The translations under genes and the position numbers were made by a program. A DNA stretch of 64,000 nt. Source: Cliona cf. orientalis (Eukaryota > Porifera > Demospongiae > Clionaida > Clionaidae). Positions 22,763 to 33,829 of the stretch are shown piece after piece; position 1 is the stretch's first letter, and every line of letters begins with the position of its first letter. Location of the stretch: NCBI GenBank assembly GCA_963930775.1, contig OZ005701.1, positions 4,967,669 to 5,031,668 of the forward strand. The letters run 5' to 3'. The notes below the pieces were generated by a model that worked only from the letters and a program-made list of their open reading frames with translations, made no database searches and was not told the DNA's origin.

Positions 22763-24230
22763 TAACCCTCGGCGCATGCGCCGTAGGGCTACGGTAATCG
22801 TTCTGTGTGTCTGTCTGTCTGTCTGTCTTTCTGTTTGTCTGTAAACTCGCTAACTGCTACATACCTCGTTTGCGAGCTTCAAGGACAGTGTTATATGATT
22901 CTTTATGGCGTTTCAACGCATGTATTGTGTGGATTTCGCTGAAAACGCTTTGTTCTCCAGTTCTGGCGGCATTTGCCGATTCTAAGCTTCTTGACTTTGC
23001 CCGAGCTAGCGATAGCATGATTTAACGTATAAATAGGTTACACGCTATATACGGTATGTACGTCCATTAACCCTCAGCGCATGCGCGGTTGCATCAAATT
23101 ATCCCGCCGCTCAGTCCACTTGACAATCGTGGGATGACAATGGCTTCTTTTCAACGCTTAGCTGCCTGTATTCTTGTGGTACCTCTGGCTTGTATGCATG
23201 CATGGCATTACTGTAACAGTGCTTGAACCCAAGTGAGTTGCAATAATATTGGACGTGCAATATTGCTCACTGTACTTCAGTCTTGTGCCAATGCGCATGC
23301 TTTGCATCATAGTCCTTCAAGTTAAGATGTAGCTATATTATACCTAAGTCCCCAAGAATTGGAGATTAGGCTACAGTGACGGAAGTTGATTTGATGTCGA
23401 CACCACAGCGTGGAGTTCGATACAACACACTAGGGTTGTTGCTGCTATGAGCCGTTGAACCTTGAATAACACTGCTGTGCAAGTAGCTATAACATTAGCC
23501 TCATCCCTATCTCACCCCGGCCCCAGCCCTTTAGCTACCCCCTTTTCTGCATGCAACTGTTGAAGCATATAGCTAATGACATGCAACGCGCCGAGGGTTT
23601 TGTGCTCGAGAGAGCTCTAGTTATAACTGGACTGACTCATCACTGGATCAGTGGTCAAAGTAGGCTATCAACTATGCTATTTGGCTTTAGCTACATGTAC
23701 TTTCTTTGTGTGCTCTGGTCACTAGTTCATTATGCACATTCTAGTGCTATCCTTTGACTAGCTCGCTATTAAAGCTGGTATGTATGTGCATGCAGTGCTT
23801 AGACCCAAGTGAGGAACTTGCAGCGATAATTAACTTCTCAGTGCAGTAACTCTATCAGTAATTAGAAAGCACAGAATCTGAGTAGTAATAATTATCATTT
23901 CACAAAAAAATAAATACAACAGCCATACTGTAATAGTTGCTAATAATTATCATTAACATACAATTACACAAATATATAATATACAACATAAGGTCATTCT
24001 ATATCACTGCTCACAAGGAGGCTACTGTGAGGGAAGCTGACTTGATGTCGGCACTGCAGTGCTGAGTTCAATACGATAGCCCCAGGGTTGTTGTTGCTGT
24101 GCCATTGAGTCTGGAAGGACGCTGCTGTGTTATAATAAGTATTTTCATTGCCTGCTTTTGCAGCTAATGCCATGCAACATGCTGAGGGCCGGATTTTGTG
24201 CTCTAGAGAAGTCTAGTTCTTGGTACATGT
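22763..24230. repeat. Cluster of diverged 'aaccctc-gcgcatgc' repeats
   Basis: Three overlapping or nested copies start at aaccctcggcgcatgcgc (22763), aaccctcagcgcatgcgc (23067) and near 24010, and end with gccgagggttttgtgctcga (23588) or a variant at 24180. They share internal text with 3516-3965. A CTGT microsatellite lies at 22807-22845. No coding potential was seen. Confidence 0.5.
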
Positions 24231-24714
24231 GGTAAAAGGTCATCAATCAATAATATAATAGCTAGCCTTGCGTTATGTATAGCCCGCTCATGCATGCTGT
24301 GCTACAGTGTGCAGTATCGCCACTGTCTGTGATTGAAGCATTCACTATTGAGGTTGAGAGTCAGTCTGACTCTCAGACTCCACTGCTGTGATTGAGGTAT
24401 TGGCATTGTGGACCGTGTACGCACATCCACGAGATTACGTATGCAAAGAGAATGCATCAAGTTTGACCAGTGGCACTTGTCAGAGAAGGTAACACACTGC
24501 TTGTAAAGTTATTTGCTTGGTTACATGCGTAACTACAAATGTACAGAATTATTATAATATTACTGATTTTCAAGTCCCAGAACGCCGTGAGTTTATTGAG
24601 GCCCTGAATTTTTTCATAATTACCTCATAGATTTCATCATAATTTCACCATAGATTGCACCATAATTACCTCATAACTACAGAAAAGTAAATATTATGCT
24701 ACTGGTGGTTGTAA

Positions 24715-24890
24715 CAGTATGTTTGTGGGGCGATCAGGAGAGAGTTAAATTTTAACCACTTATGATCATCATGTGCGTACACTTATTCCACACTGTATAC
24801 TATCTTAATGACAACACAGCAGGCAGAGAAAGGCATGAAACTGGAATGTAAGAATACTGGACCACACTGGCAAGGCTTGGGTCCGCTGTT
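24715..24890. repeat. Dispersed repeat shared with 35392-35590
   Basis: Both hold 'aatcaggag-gagtta', 'gtcatcatgtg-gtacactta' and 'aggcatgaaactgg-aatgtaag' ending 'ggtccgctgtta'. The second copy directly precedes the conserved upstream block of membrane gene copy 2. Confidence 0.65.
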
Positions 24891-24913
24891 AGGCCACACA
24901 CAAACTTGAATAT

Positions 24914-25106
24914 TAGTTTCTCGTCACCTCCCGCATCTGTTTCAACCTACCGCATCTGCCTTCATTATTGCCTTGAAACACCAGCCACACCTCTTTTTTG
25001 CTAATTATTTGGGCGGTTCCAGGAAACCACACCCTCAAAATGCCATAATATTGAATAATGACCGCCCACTCGCATAGAAATATAAAAACAGGTGGACGAG
25101 AAACTA
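24914..25106. mobile_element. TIR element, 193 bp, TAGTTTCTCG ends
   Basis: TAGTTTCTCGTC and the inverse GACGAGAAACTA bound the element. No clear target duplication was seen, so the boundary is approximate. Confidence 0.55.
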
Positions 25107-26375
25107 ATTATGTAATTTGATTAGCCTTATCATAGAGTCGGTAGACTATAAGTAGGGATGGCACGGATACTCCATATATGTAATACATTACAAATATCCA
25201 AATATCTCAAAACAGGTAGCTTTGTGAAATTTCTAAGTGTCAAAATCGAATCTACAGCAAATTATCTATCTAACAAGACCAAGATCATTCATCAACTCAA
25301 TTGTATATGCCAGAACCAGGTGTTAAGAAAATAGCCATTTCTCATTCTTTCTTTCTGTTTTCCTGGGCTAACTCAAGACTACCATGACCGCTCACCTTAG
25401 TTCGAGTATAAATGCACTCCATTTTGGAGTGCACACGCCTGTGGCACGCTCGTTTTGTGTTATCAGGACAGAGATTTAATTGTGGGTGTGTACAGCACAT
25501 TTGGCGAGTGGGTATGTCTGATTAGCCATTTTGTCACATAATGCGCATACTCATACGGTGTTGCCATGGTGAAGTCATGTGACCGATATCAGTGGCACGC
25601 GTGCACAGTGCGCCGACACATCCAGGCCCGGACCTGCTCTATAGGAACTATCCCGCAGCTGTTTTCAAACCCTTCCATACAAAACCCTATATATACCAAA
25701 CCCAAACCCCGCCCCTTCACGTGACCAAATGACCAATCAGAAGCGACCTTTGAAAGGAGCTGCGGTATTATAGCTCGATCGAGCGCTCAGCTGATCAGCT
25801 CAGTGAACTGTCGATACTACCAACAGTAAACTTCCTGACCTATAAAATACACTTCCGAAACAGGTTTTCTTTCCTACTTGGTTCCTATAGACAGCCTTCT
25901 TATGGGACCTGACTCAAAGGCTAGGATCACACAAACATGCTGAATCAGTGTTGTACCTGCTTCCCTATAATATTGTATTATTGTTGGAGCACAATTGGAT
26001 GTAGCTATGTGAAGTTGTAGCTAGTTCCATTAAATTTTTAATAACAATGAATAGGCAAACCATAATATCAGGTGATATGTATAGTCTCACGCCCAGCCTC
26101 TGTCCCAGTGAGATTAGTCAGCTAGATGGCATTGCATGATAAAAATTAATGACAATCATGAAATGCCCTGAGAGCACTAAAAAAAGAATAGTAACAAGTA
26201 TAAAAAACAATTGAATAAAATTGAAGTATGAAGTAGGGATGGCAGTGCCAAAAAATACACGAACAAGATTTGTAGGGATAACGTATCATATCCACTATAA
26301 TACATCCCTACGCTTGCTTTTTGAGTAGCCGTGCACACACATTATGGGGCACAGGTACAGGACTGGAAGTCAATA

Positions 26376-26768
26376 CAGTCCAACCTCGACTATCCGAACC
26401 TCGATTATCCGAACTCTCGATTATCCGAACTTGAGATGCAAAGAAAATTCAGGGTCAAAGTACACATTGTGACCACGTGACTGGATTGCGCATGCGCAGT
26501 AAACCTACGTCGCGTCATTGCCAGCTGCTGCACTGCTATCAAATCTAGTTTTAACGCTCAAAGAAGTAAAAGAAACGCATGGTAAGCGTTCTATCAATCG
26601 AGGATGGGATTAAAATCGTCAAAAAGCTCGATAAATCTGTCAATGATACGTTTTTGCATGCATGATCAATCCAGTGGGTATGGTCAACGTTATCCGAACT
26701 TTTTGCTTATCCGAACGGTTCCAAATTTCCCCTTGGCCAAAGGGGTTCGGATAATCGAGGTTGGACTG
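26376..26768. mobile_element. Pogo/Tigger-like MITE, 393 bp, second copy
   Basis: CAGTCCAACCTCGACTATCC and the inverse of GGATAATCGAGGTTGGACTG are flanked by TA. The length equals that of the copy at 3109-3501. The left end has an extra tandem ttatccgaac. Confidence 0.85.
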
Positions 26769-26801
26769 TACCGTATATACCCATGGATCAATATATCAAA
26801 C

Positions 26802-27240
26802 TAGAGCTCTATAGAGCACATACCCCGCGCGCACATTGCGCAATCAATAGATTTGCTTTTGTTGCTGCAGCCCCTCAAGCCAAACGTGTGCCATTAGCAT
26901 CATAAACGACCTTTACCAGTCCATAATATTCAATGTTATGCACATGAGCAGAGAGCACAAGGCCTGTATGCATAATGCTTGGAGTGGGCACTGTCAATAG
27001 GTGTGGTTACGAAGGCTAACAAAAAGGCACTATTTGTGACGCTCGTGGACCCTATCCCTCGATTCGAAGCATACTGAAGCCCATTTTTCGCCAAATGCGA
27101 CTGATTCATTGTGCTTACCAGTTGCTCAGGTGCCTAGACCTCGAGATATGGCGATTTTTCTGCTAACGACAACAACGACAACAACGACACGACCAATTAC
27201 TTTACCCCTTGCGCATGCGTGCGGGGTAAATATAGCGACA
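26802..27240. repeat. Dispersed repeat shared with 51365-51590
   Basis: Shared text includes ggctaacaaaaaggcactat and gtgcctag-cctcgagat. The left end actagagctc-atagagcaca-accccgcgcgc also occurs alone at 41674-41703. Confidence 0.6.
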
Positions 27241-27756
27241 CTTTACATACTGAATCAAAAGTGTATTATCGAGAAAAGCAAGCATAGGGATGTATAGTGG
27301 ATGTGATACGTTATCCCTACAAATCTTGTTTTTGGCACTGCCATCCCTACTTCATCCTTCAATTTATTTATACGGTTTTGCATGATTCAGAAGTGCTTCA
27401 GTAGAAGAAATTAAATGCCACTATTACAGGCAGTTATACCATAAATAATAACATTAAATCAAAGGCTACAAAATGCAATAAGTTCCTCATTTAAGGTTGC
27501 AGAATACGTACTTTCTCTTTGTGATCATTCACTGCTATTCAATTGCTTGAACCCTCAATCAAAGGAATCTCTGTTACTGAACAGAAGAACAGTGAAGATG
27601 TACACGCATGTATGTACCTGTAGAGGAAGGAAGACCATTGAATAAACACAATATAACTTGGTCTGTTGTGTGGAAGAGCTGGTGTGAACCAGTCAATTAA
27701 AAAAAGCTATAATAAAAGGTAGCTATAGTGTCAAAGTGATAGACATACAACGTAAA

Positions 27757-29539
27757 ATGTGTCATATTATATTTACACTGCTAGCTATTGTAGCTATGGC
27801 TGTTGGTACTAGCCAACAACAATATTCGGATACAACGCCATTGTCCAATGATGTAAGAATACAAGGCCTTGCAAATGAGCAAAAAGATTGTCCAACCTGG
27901 ATGTATTTTGCAAATGTCTCAGGAGAGTGCATCTGTGGTATCACTGATTTCCATGCAGTCAAGTGTGACCAATCAACTGGAAAAGTGTATGTCTTAGATT
28001 GTTATCAAATGACATACGATGAAGAGTATCAACAAGTTGTTGTGGGTGCATCTCTCTACGGCATCTCCCATCCAAGTGACCATTTTGATATCTACCATGA
28101 AGTGCCTATGAATTTATCACAACTAAATGAAGCCGTATGTGGTTCATACAATCGAAAGGGCAGGCTGTGTGGTGAATGTAAAGAGTCCTACAGTCCCCTC
28201 GTGTATTCATACAAGATAAATTGTGAGAAATGCTCAGGAAAGGAGAGTAAACAAAATATTTTAAAGTTTATGGTGATTGTTCTAATACCATTGACAGCTT
28301 TTTATTTGGTGGTCGTACTATTTAAATTTAATGCTAACTCACCCAAGGTACATGGATTTATACTGTATGCACAACTAATGTCAGCTCCATTTGTCATTAG
28401 GGTGTTGCTTGCCAATGCATACAACATGACCACTGGAGTGAAAGTCTTATCGACGCTGTATGGTATTTGGAATCTTGATTTCTTTCGTACTCTTTATCCT
28501 GATATGTGCGTAAGCCTAACAACTCTCCAAGTCATTTCCTTAGACTATATAATTGCAATCTATCCTCTCCTATTGATGGTACTTACTCTTTTGCTTTTTA
28601 AACTGCATTTTCATGACTGCAAAATCATACGGTGTGTCTGGTATCCATTTCACAAATGCCTATCAATCGTTAAGAAGGACTGGGGTAAACAGGTATCCAT
28701 GATCGATGTCTTTGCTACATTCTTGCTACTTTCTTATGGCAGAGTAATGAGTGCTAGTTTTTAACCTGCTCATCTACACATCCATTGTAAACTCCAGAGG
28801 CGATTTTAGAGGTAAATACCTTTATTATGATCCCAGTTATGAATTCTTTGGTGAAGATCACCTACCATATGGAATTCTAGCTTCATTCATGCTTATCTGC
28901 TTCAATATTTTCCCTTTATTACTACTTTTCTTTTATCCAATGAAATGCTTTCAAGCATGTCTAAACCGCCTTAAACTTAGTTGCCTTGCTTTGCATACAT
29001 TCGTTGACTCATTTGCTGGTTGCTATAAGGATGGAACAGAGCCAGGAACACAAGACTGCCGCTACTTCGCTGCATTATACCTACTCATTCGATTTTTTTG
29101 CTACATCATCTATGAAGTTGTACACACTGATATCTTTTTCGGAATATTTGGCATAGTATCCAGCATTATATTGTTTCTCTATTTCATTATTCAGCCGTAT
29201 AAGCCTAAGTATGCAGTATACAACAAAGTAACTCTAACAATGATCACAGCTGTTGTTCTTACAATATTTAGTGCAGTTAACGTGGTCATTGCCAATAACA
29301 AGATGAACCAAGCAGTTAGTTTGTCTATCACACTCTTAAGTATCTCCTTCCTTGTGCCTCTATTGTACATAACATGTATAGCAATGAGCTGGATAGGAAT
29401 TGGCAAATTGTTGAATCCACTAAAATTCCTAATTATGAACACAAAGAAGTCTCAAATTTCATCCGAGGAGTCGGCACTGATTAATGGAGAAGATCGTGTT
29501 CAGTCACTATACAATACTGTGTCATTGAACCAAGAGTAG
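27757..29539 (+). pseudogene. Multi-pass membrane protein, array copy 1 (one frameshift)
   Basis: It is collinear with the intact copy at 35973-37751 from MCHIIFTLLAIVAMAVG to VSLNQE-stop. One extra T in the run at 28757-28761 shifts the frame after GRVMSASF and gives a stop at 28762-28764; the original frame resumes at about 28763 and is open to 29539. Everything else is intact, so this may be a very young lesion or a homopolymer sequencing error. The conserved LDCYQ cysteine is present. Confidence 0.85.
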
Positions 29540-30690
29540 CCATCGATACTGCTTGTGACTATTGTATCACTAACAGCTGAACCACAGACACTGAAACTAA
29601 TTAGGTTTTGCAGTAAATTATGTCCATACTATAATCAGTGACACTCGATCCTATAGCATTAACTGAATTCTGGCCAGCAATTTTTCTACTATTTAATAAT
29701 GTTATTGTTGGTGGGAAATTAAACTTGGTAGTTTGGCGGTTTGCTATTGCAACTGTTACAATGAAGTCGAATTCTACCAAGAATGTATAAACTTCCATGG
29801 CCAGGTGGAAAGGAATGTGTTTTCATGCAGTTTTTTTGTTGTAAATACGTGAAGTTCATATACTACTATAGGGTGCTGCCCCAAACCATTAATTTCTGGT
29901 GCGATAAAGGAGCACTTTTATTCTGTGCACGTTTGAACCTTTGGTGAGTGCTTACTTCAACATCAAAATGCTGTTGTCGTTAATAATAATATTTTCAACC
30001 ATTAAATTTATCTGCACTATTGTATAATAGAATGGTCAATATTTAGCGTACAACCATGCATAACCCAGCTAATTGACAATGTGTGTTTACATGGTCCTTT
30101 TCATCTAGCTACTGATACTGTTGTACTCTAAAGCTACATGTACGTGTCAAATAGTGAATTTTATTAAGCTATCCTTTCGTTACAGTACTTTTATATTGAG
30201 GGACTACTTGCATTCCCTGATGACCATTACAGACATAGAGAGTGTGAGTAGCTGGGGTAAGATTGATAATTGACTGCTGTAGTGGGATAGGTGTAGGGGT
30301 TGTGGTCTGATCCAGTGCAAGTGTGTCATCCTTGCCAAGTACTATAGTATTATGTAGCAGCTCTATAGAAAGTAGTAAACCAAAAATTAACATGTGATCA
30401 CCTTGGCATGAGGATGATTGGTAAACATGGACAATATTCCTGACTATAGAATCACTTCGTATCTTGGACTAAATCATGAATTTTTGAAGAGATTGTGGAT
30501 CCCTGCTTCTGTATAACTGTTGCATACACAGCCAAAGCCAAATAGAATATAATTATCACTAGTGTCATTGTACAGCTAAGGTAGGAGGTGAAAATCATAG
30601 AGTTTCTTTTGTAGCTGGCAAAATGCTATCTGCTTCAATATTTCTACAGTGAGCAAGCGGCTTTGTAGCATACATTGCACGACGGCCCTA
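29540..30690. other. Conserved 3' flank of array unit 1
   Basis: The flank matches 37752-38870, 53999-55060 and 58519-59640, and parts of 39390-40390 and 60160-60490. It carries the convergent minus-strand ORF at 30169-30393. Confidence 0.75.
30169..30393 (-). CDS. Small conserved ORF convergent with membrane gene, unknown
   Basis: This 74-codon frame (MLIFGLLLSIELLHNTIVLG ... QYKSTVTKG) is kept in unit 1 and in unit 2 (38350-38574) with only a couple of changes; unit 4 (59153-59341) is shifted by a missing G and unit 3 and the partial unit are decayed. The frame extends upstream without a stop to about 30470 (SDSIVRNIVHVYQSSSCQGD). Further upstream, another frame opens with a signal-like MTLVIIIFYLALAVYATV. 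It may be the last exon of a small secreted-protein gene; the splice link is uncertain. No family is recognised. Confidence 0.4.
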   Translation of the reverse strand: MLIFGLLLSIELLHNTIVLGKDDTLALDQTTTPTPIPLQQSIINLTPATHTLYVCNGHQGMQVVPQYKSTVTKG

Positions 30691-31030
30691 TAGGAACGCA
30701 AACGCAAACGCGATCCAACCGGAAGTATGAATACCGGAAAGAGCGCGCCGTGCAATCATTAAAGTAATAGAACATTGCACGCTAATAATAATTATTGCGC
30801 ATGCAGCCATGCTACAGTCTGACGCCTAGGTAGCTGCAGGAGCTTATGAGCCGCCCGTAGGGCGGCGAACGATCCTTGGCACACAGACCTCGGTGGCTCT
30901 ATGCCAACATTCAAGACCATACTAACAGTAGTAGATATTATAATAATAATAATAATATTAGTTATTATTATAGCATGCTTAGTATAATAATTATGTTATT
31001 ATTATGCATGCTATCATGATATCATGCTAT
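30660..31030. other. Spacer before satellite
   Basis: No gene seen. It holds a short GC-rich patch (cgcaaacgcgatccaaccgg) and TA-rich simple sequence at 30935-31010. Confidence 0.4.
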
Positions 31031-32340
31031 CATGCTATCAACATTACTTCAGTTCTTACCCGTATACCTATATATAATAATTATGTCAACCATGTCAATT
31101 ATGTCAATTGCATCAATTTTGACATAATAGACTATATAAATATTTTGACAGTAGTTTACAATAGACTGTCAACTATAGCTCATCATCTACTGCTGTGTCC
31201 CTGTACCTATGTCAACTATGTCAATTATGTCAATTTTTACATAGTTGACCTAATAATAGACTATATATTTGACAATAGTTTACAATAGACTGTCAACTAT
31301 AGCCTGTCAACTATTGCTGTGTCCCTGTACCTATGTCAACTATATCAATTATGTCAATTGCATCAGTTTTTACATAGTTGACCTAATAATAGACTATATA
31401 CCGTATTTATTCGAATAGAAGCCGCACCCCGAATAGTAGCCGCCCTCGAATAGTAGCCGCACCTGGAGGTCCACCAAAGAAATAGTAGCCGCACGCATGC
31501 GTGAACACAATAAAGTGGGTGTGGCTTGGTTCTGCTGCTGTTTTTCGATCATAATAACTCGTCTATTCGAAAAGTAGTCCTGAAAAACTAGTCTATCACA
31601 ACAAGATACCACCGGATCGGCGCAAAGGTATCCCTCCGAAATAAATAAAAGCCGTCCTCGAATAAGAGCCGCCCTCGATTAGTAGCCGCACTCCAGCAAG
31701 GCTGAAATTAATAGTAGCCGCGGCTACTATTCGAATAAATACGGTATTTGACAATAGTTTACAATAGACTGTCAACTATAGCGCTAGCCTGTCAACTATT
31801 GCTGTGTGTCCCTGCACCTATGTCAATTATATCAGTTATGTCAATTACGTCAATTTTGACATAGTTGATCTAATAATAGACTATAAATTTGACAATAGTT
31901 TACAATAGACTGTCAATTATAGCTCATCAACTATTGCTGTGTGTCCCTGTACCTATATCAACTATGTCAATTATGTCATTTTTGACACAGTTGACCCAAA
32001 AATAGACTGCATATTCGACAATAGTTTACAATAGATTGTCAACTATTGCTGTGTGTCCCTGTACCTATGTCAACTATATCAATTATGTCAATTGCATCAA
32101 TTTTGACACAGTTGACCTAATAATAGACTATATATTTGACAATAGTTTACAATAGACTATCAACTATAGCCTGTCAACTATTGCTGTGTCCCTGTACCTA
32201 TGTCAACTATATCAATTATGTCAATTACATCAATTTTGACATAGTTGACCTATTAATAGACTATAAATTAGACAATAGTTTACAATAGACTGTCAACTAT
32301 GGCTCGTCAACTATTACTGTGTGTCCCTGTACCAGGCAGC
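31030..32340. repeat. Satellite, 115-140 bp monomers rich in gtcaa/ttgac
   Basis: The monomer contains gtcaactat-tcaattatgtcaat, acatagttgacctaataata, gactatatatttgacaatag and tgctgtgtccctgtaccta. About eight copies are seen, with tttacaatagactgtcaact near 31155, 31271, 31756, 31895, 32030, 32148 and 32279. Each monomer has self-complementary segments (gtcaactatgtc / gacatagttgac), so it can form hairpins. Interrupted by the MITE at 31401-31744. Confidence 0.85.
31401..31744. mobile_element. MITE, 344 bp, inserted in satellite (TA duplication)
   Basis: CCGTATTTATTCGAATAGAA and the inverse of CTACTATTCGAATAAATACGG-type end bound it. The empty site gactatatatttgac is visible in neighbouring monomers, giving TA as target. 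The inside repeats aatagtagccgc several times. Confidence 0.9.
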
Positions 32341-32349
32341 TGCAGGGGG

Positions 32350-32670
32350 TGAGGCATTATACGTTTGGCAGGGGAGTCGAGGCATTTAAACATTAATTAA
32401 GTTTGGCAGTATGGTCGAGGCATTTATATACGTTTGGCAGGGGGATCAAGGCATTTAAACATTAATTACGTTGGGCAGGGGAGTCGAGGTGTTTAAACAT
32501 GATTACGTTTGGTAGGGGGTTAAGGCATTTAAACATTAAGTGTCGAGGCATTTATACGTTTGGCAGGGAGGTCAAGGCATTTAAACATTATTGACGTTTG
32601 GCAGGGGAATCGAGGTGTTTAAACATGATTACGTTTGGAAGTGGGATCGAGGCATTTAAACATTCATGCT
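32350..32670. repeat. Tandem repeat 'gtttggcagggg-tcgaggcatttaaacatt'
   Basis: About eight variable 30-48 bp units share acgtttggcaggggagtcga and ggcatttaaacattaatta. They follow directly on the satellite. Confidence 0.85.
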
Positions 32671-32689
32671 AGGCACTGAGCCGAATTCA

Positions 32690-33090
32690 AAGATACATAG
32701 TTGACACATAATTTACTTTGAAATCTATACTTGTGTATGGAAGATTGACATAATAGACATAGTTGACATAATTGATAGGCCCCGGCCAAGTTAAAAGGTG
32801 TATATTTGACACATAATTGACATTGATAACAATACATGTATATGAAAAATTGATATAATAGACATAGTTGACATAATTGACATAAAACTAAAGATAGTAG
32901 TGGAAAATTGACATAGTAGACATATCATAATAGATAAATTATTGACTGTGCCAGTATGGAAAATTGATGTAATAGATACAATTGACAACATACTTTTAAA
33001 ACAGATATCAACTATAATTCTATAATTTAAATAATTGACAGTCAATAATAGGTCAACTATAGTCAACTATGTAAACTTATCCAATACTGC
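32690..33090. repeat. Diverged satellite tail, opposite orientation
   Basis: Repeated gacatagttgacataattga, gacacataattgac and aattgatataatagacat are the complement-style counterparts of the satellite words, implying an inverted block. Confidence 0.65.
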
Positions 33091-33133
33091 ACCCTACTGT
33101 CCAGGCCATACAAGCCAATCTTTTTGCTTACCT

Positions 33134-33427
33134 TATGCACCTATCAATGTAATGCCCACTACCCCCCTCCCGGGCACCATAGGGGCTAGGTGGGGATTTG
33201 ACTAATGAACTCGTCAACTTCCCGTAAGGTGGGGCCAGCCTCGTCTGTCAAATCCCCACTCTATCCCCCTTCCAGGGTGGGGAAATGATAGGGGATTTGA
33301 CAAATACCGAATACATGCATGTCAAATGCCCCTGTCTGGGGCTTGGTTTTCTATGTCAATCCCCCTGTGTTGCCCCCTATAGCGCCCGGGAGGGGGGTAG
33401 TGGGGCATTATATTGATAGGTGCATTA
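33134..33427. mobile_element. TIR element, about 293 bp
   Basis: atgcacctatcaatgtaatg then cccactacccccctcccggg on the left is matched inverted on the right (cccgggaggggggtagtggg then gcattatattgataggtgca). TIRs are about 50 bp. The inside has no coding frame. Confidence 0.8.
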
Positions 33428-33707
33428 GAAATAAAAACGAGCAACAAAGGCCAGAATTTCAGTCAAGGAATTGCTGCAGATGATCGATAGTCACTGTAGG
33501 GATCCAAGAGTCAAGAAGCTAGGTAGAATCATCGCTGCTACTAGCGTACAAAAGCGCTGCCAGCTACACAGCTGGCTAGCTATTCAAACGGTATTACGTC
33601 ATACAGTCGCTATGGAGCTGCTGTAGTTGCTATGGTTGTTGTCGGATGACATCAATACGGGATGCGTTGCTATAGTAATGCAGATACGTTGCCATAGTAG
33701 GCTTTAA

Positions 33708-33818
33708 AATAGTTATACCACGCCCCCTCGGGCCGTATGGGATTTATTGCCTTTGCCGCCCTCGGGCTCAGGCAATAAATTCCATACAGCCCTCGTGGGC
33801 ATGGTATAACTATTACAA
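33708..33818. mobile_element. Palindromic MITE, about 110 bp
   Basis: aatagttataccacgccccc and gggcatggtataactatt are inverted; the inner gccgtatgggatttattgcc and ggcaataaattccatacagc also pair. Confidence 0.75.
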
Positions 33819-33829
33819 ATAATCCATAT

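Larger units (their letters stand above)
26218..27366. mobile_element. Composite element with about 100-bp TIRs, nesting another MITE
   Basis: 26218-26327 and the reverse complement of about 27263-27366 share gaagtagggatggcagtgcc, caagatttgtagggataacg and catcccta-gcttgctttt. The inside holds the pogo-like MITE 26376-26768 and a dispersed repeat (26802-27240) also found at 51365-51590. The short end tagggatggc also appears near 11718 and 25150. Confidence 0.7.

Noticed and set aside
24360-24490. Possible exon VYAHPRDYVCKENASS before a GT
   Set aside because: Single short frame with no acceptor, family or neighbouring exon.
31030-32340. CRISPR-like array
   Set aside because: Monomers have no constant repeat with unique spacers; the whole unit is repeated, and the DNA is eukaryotic.
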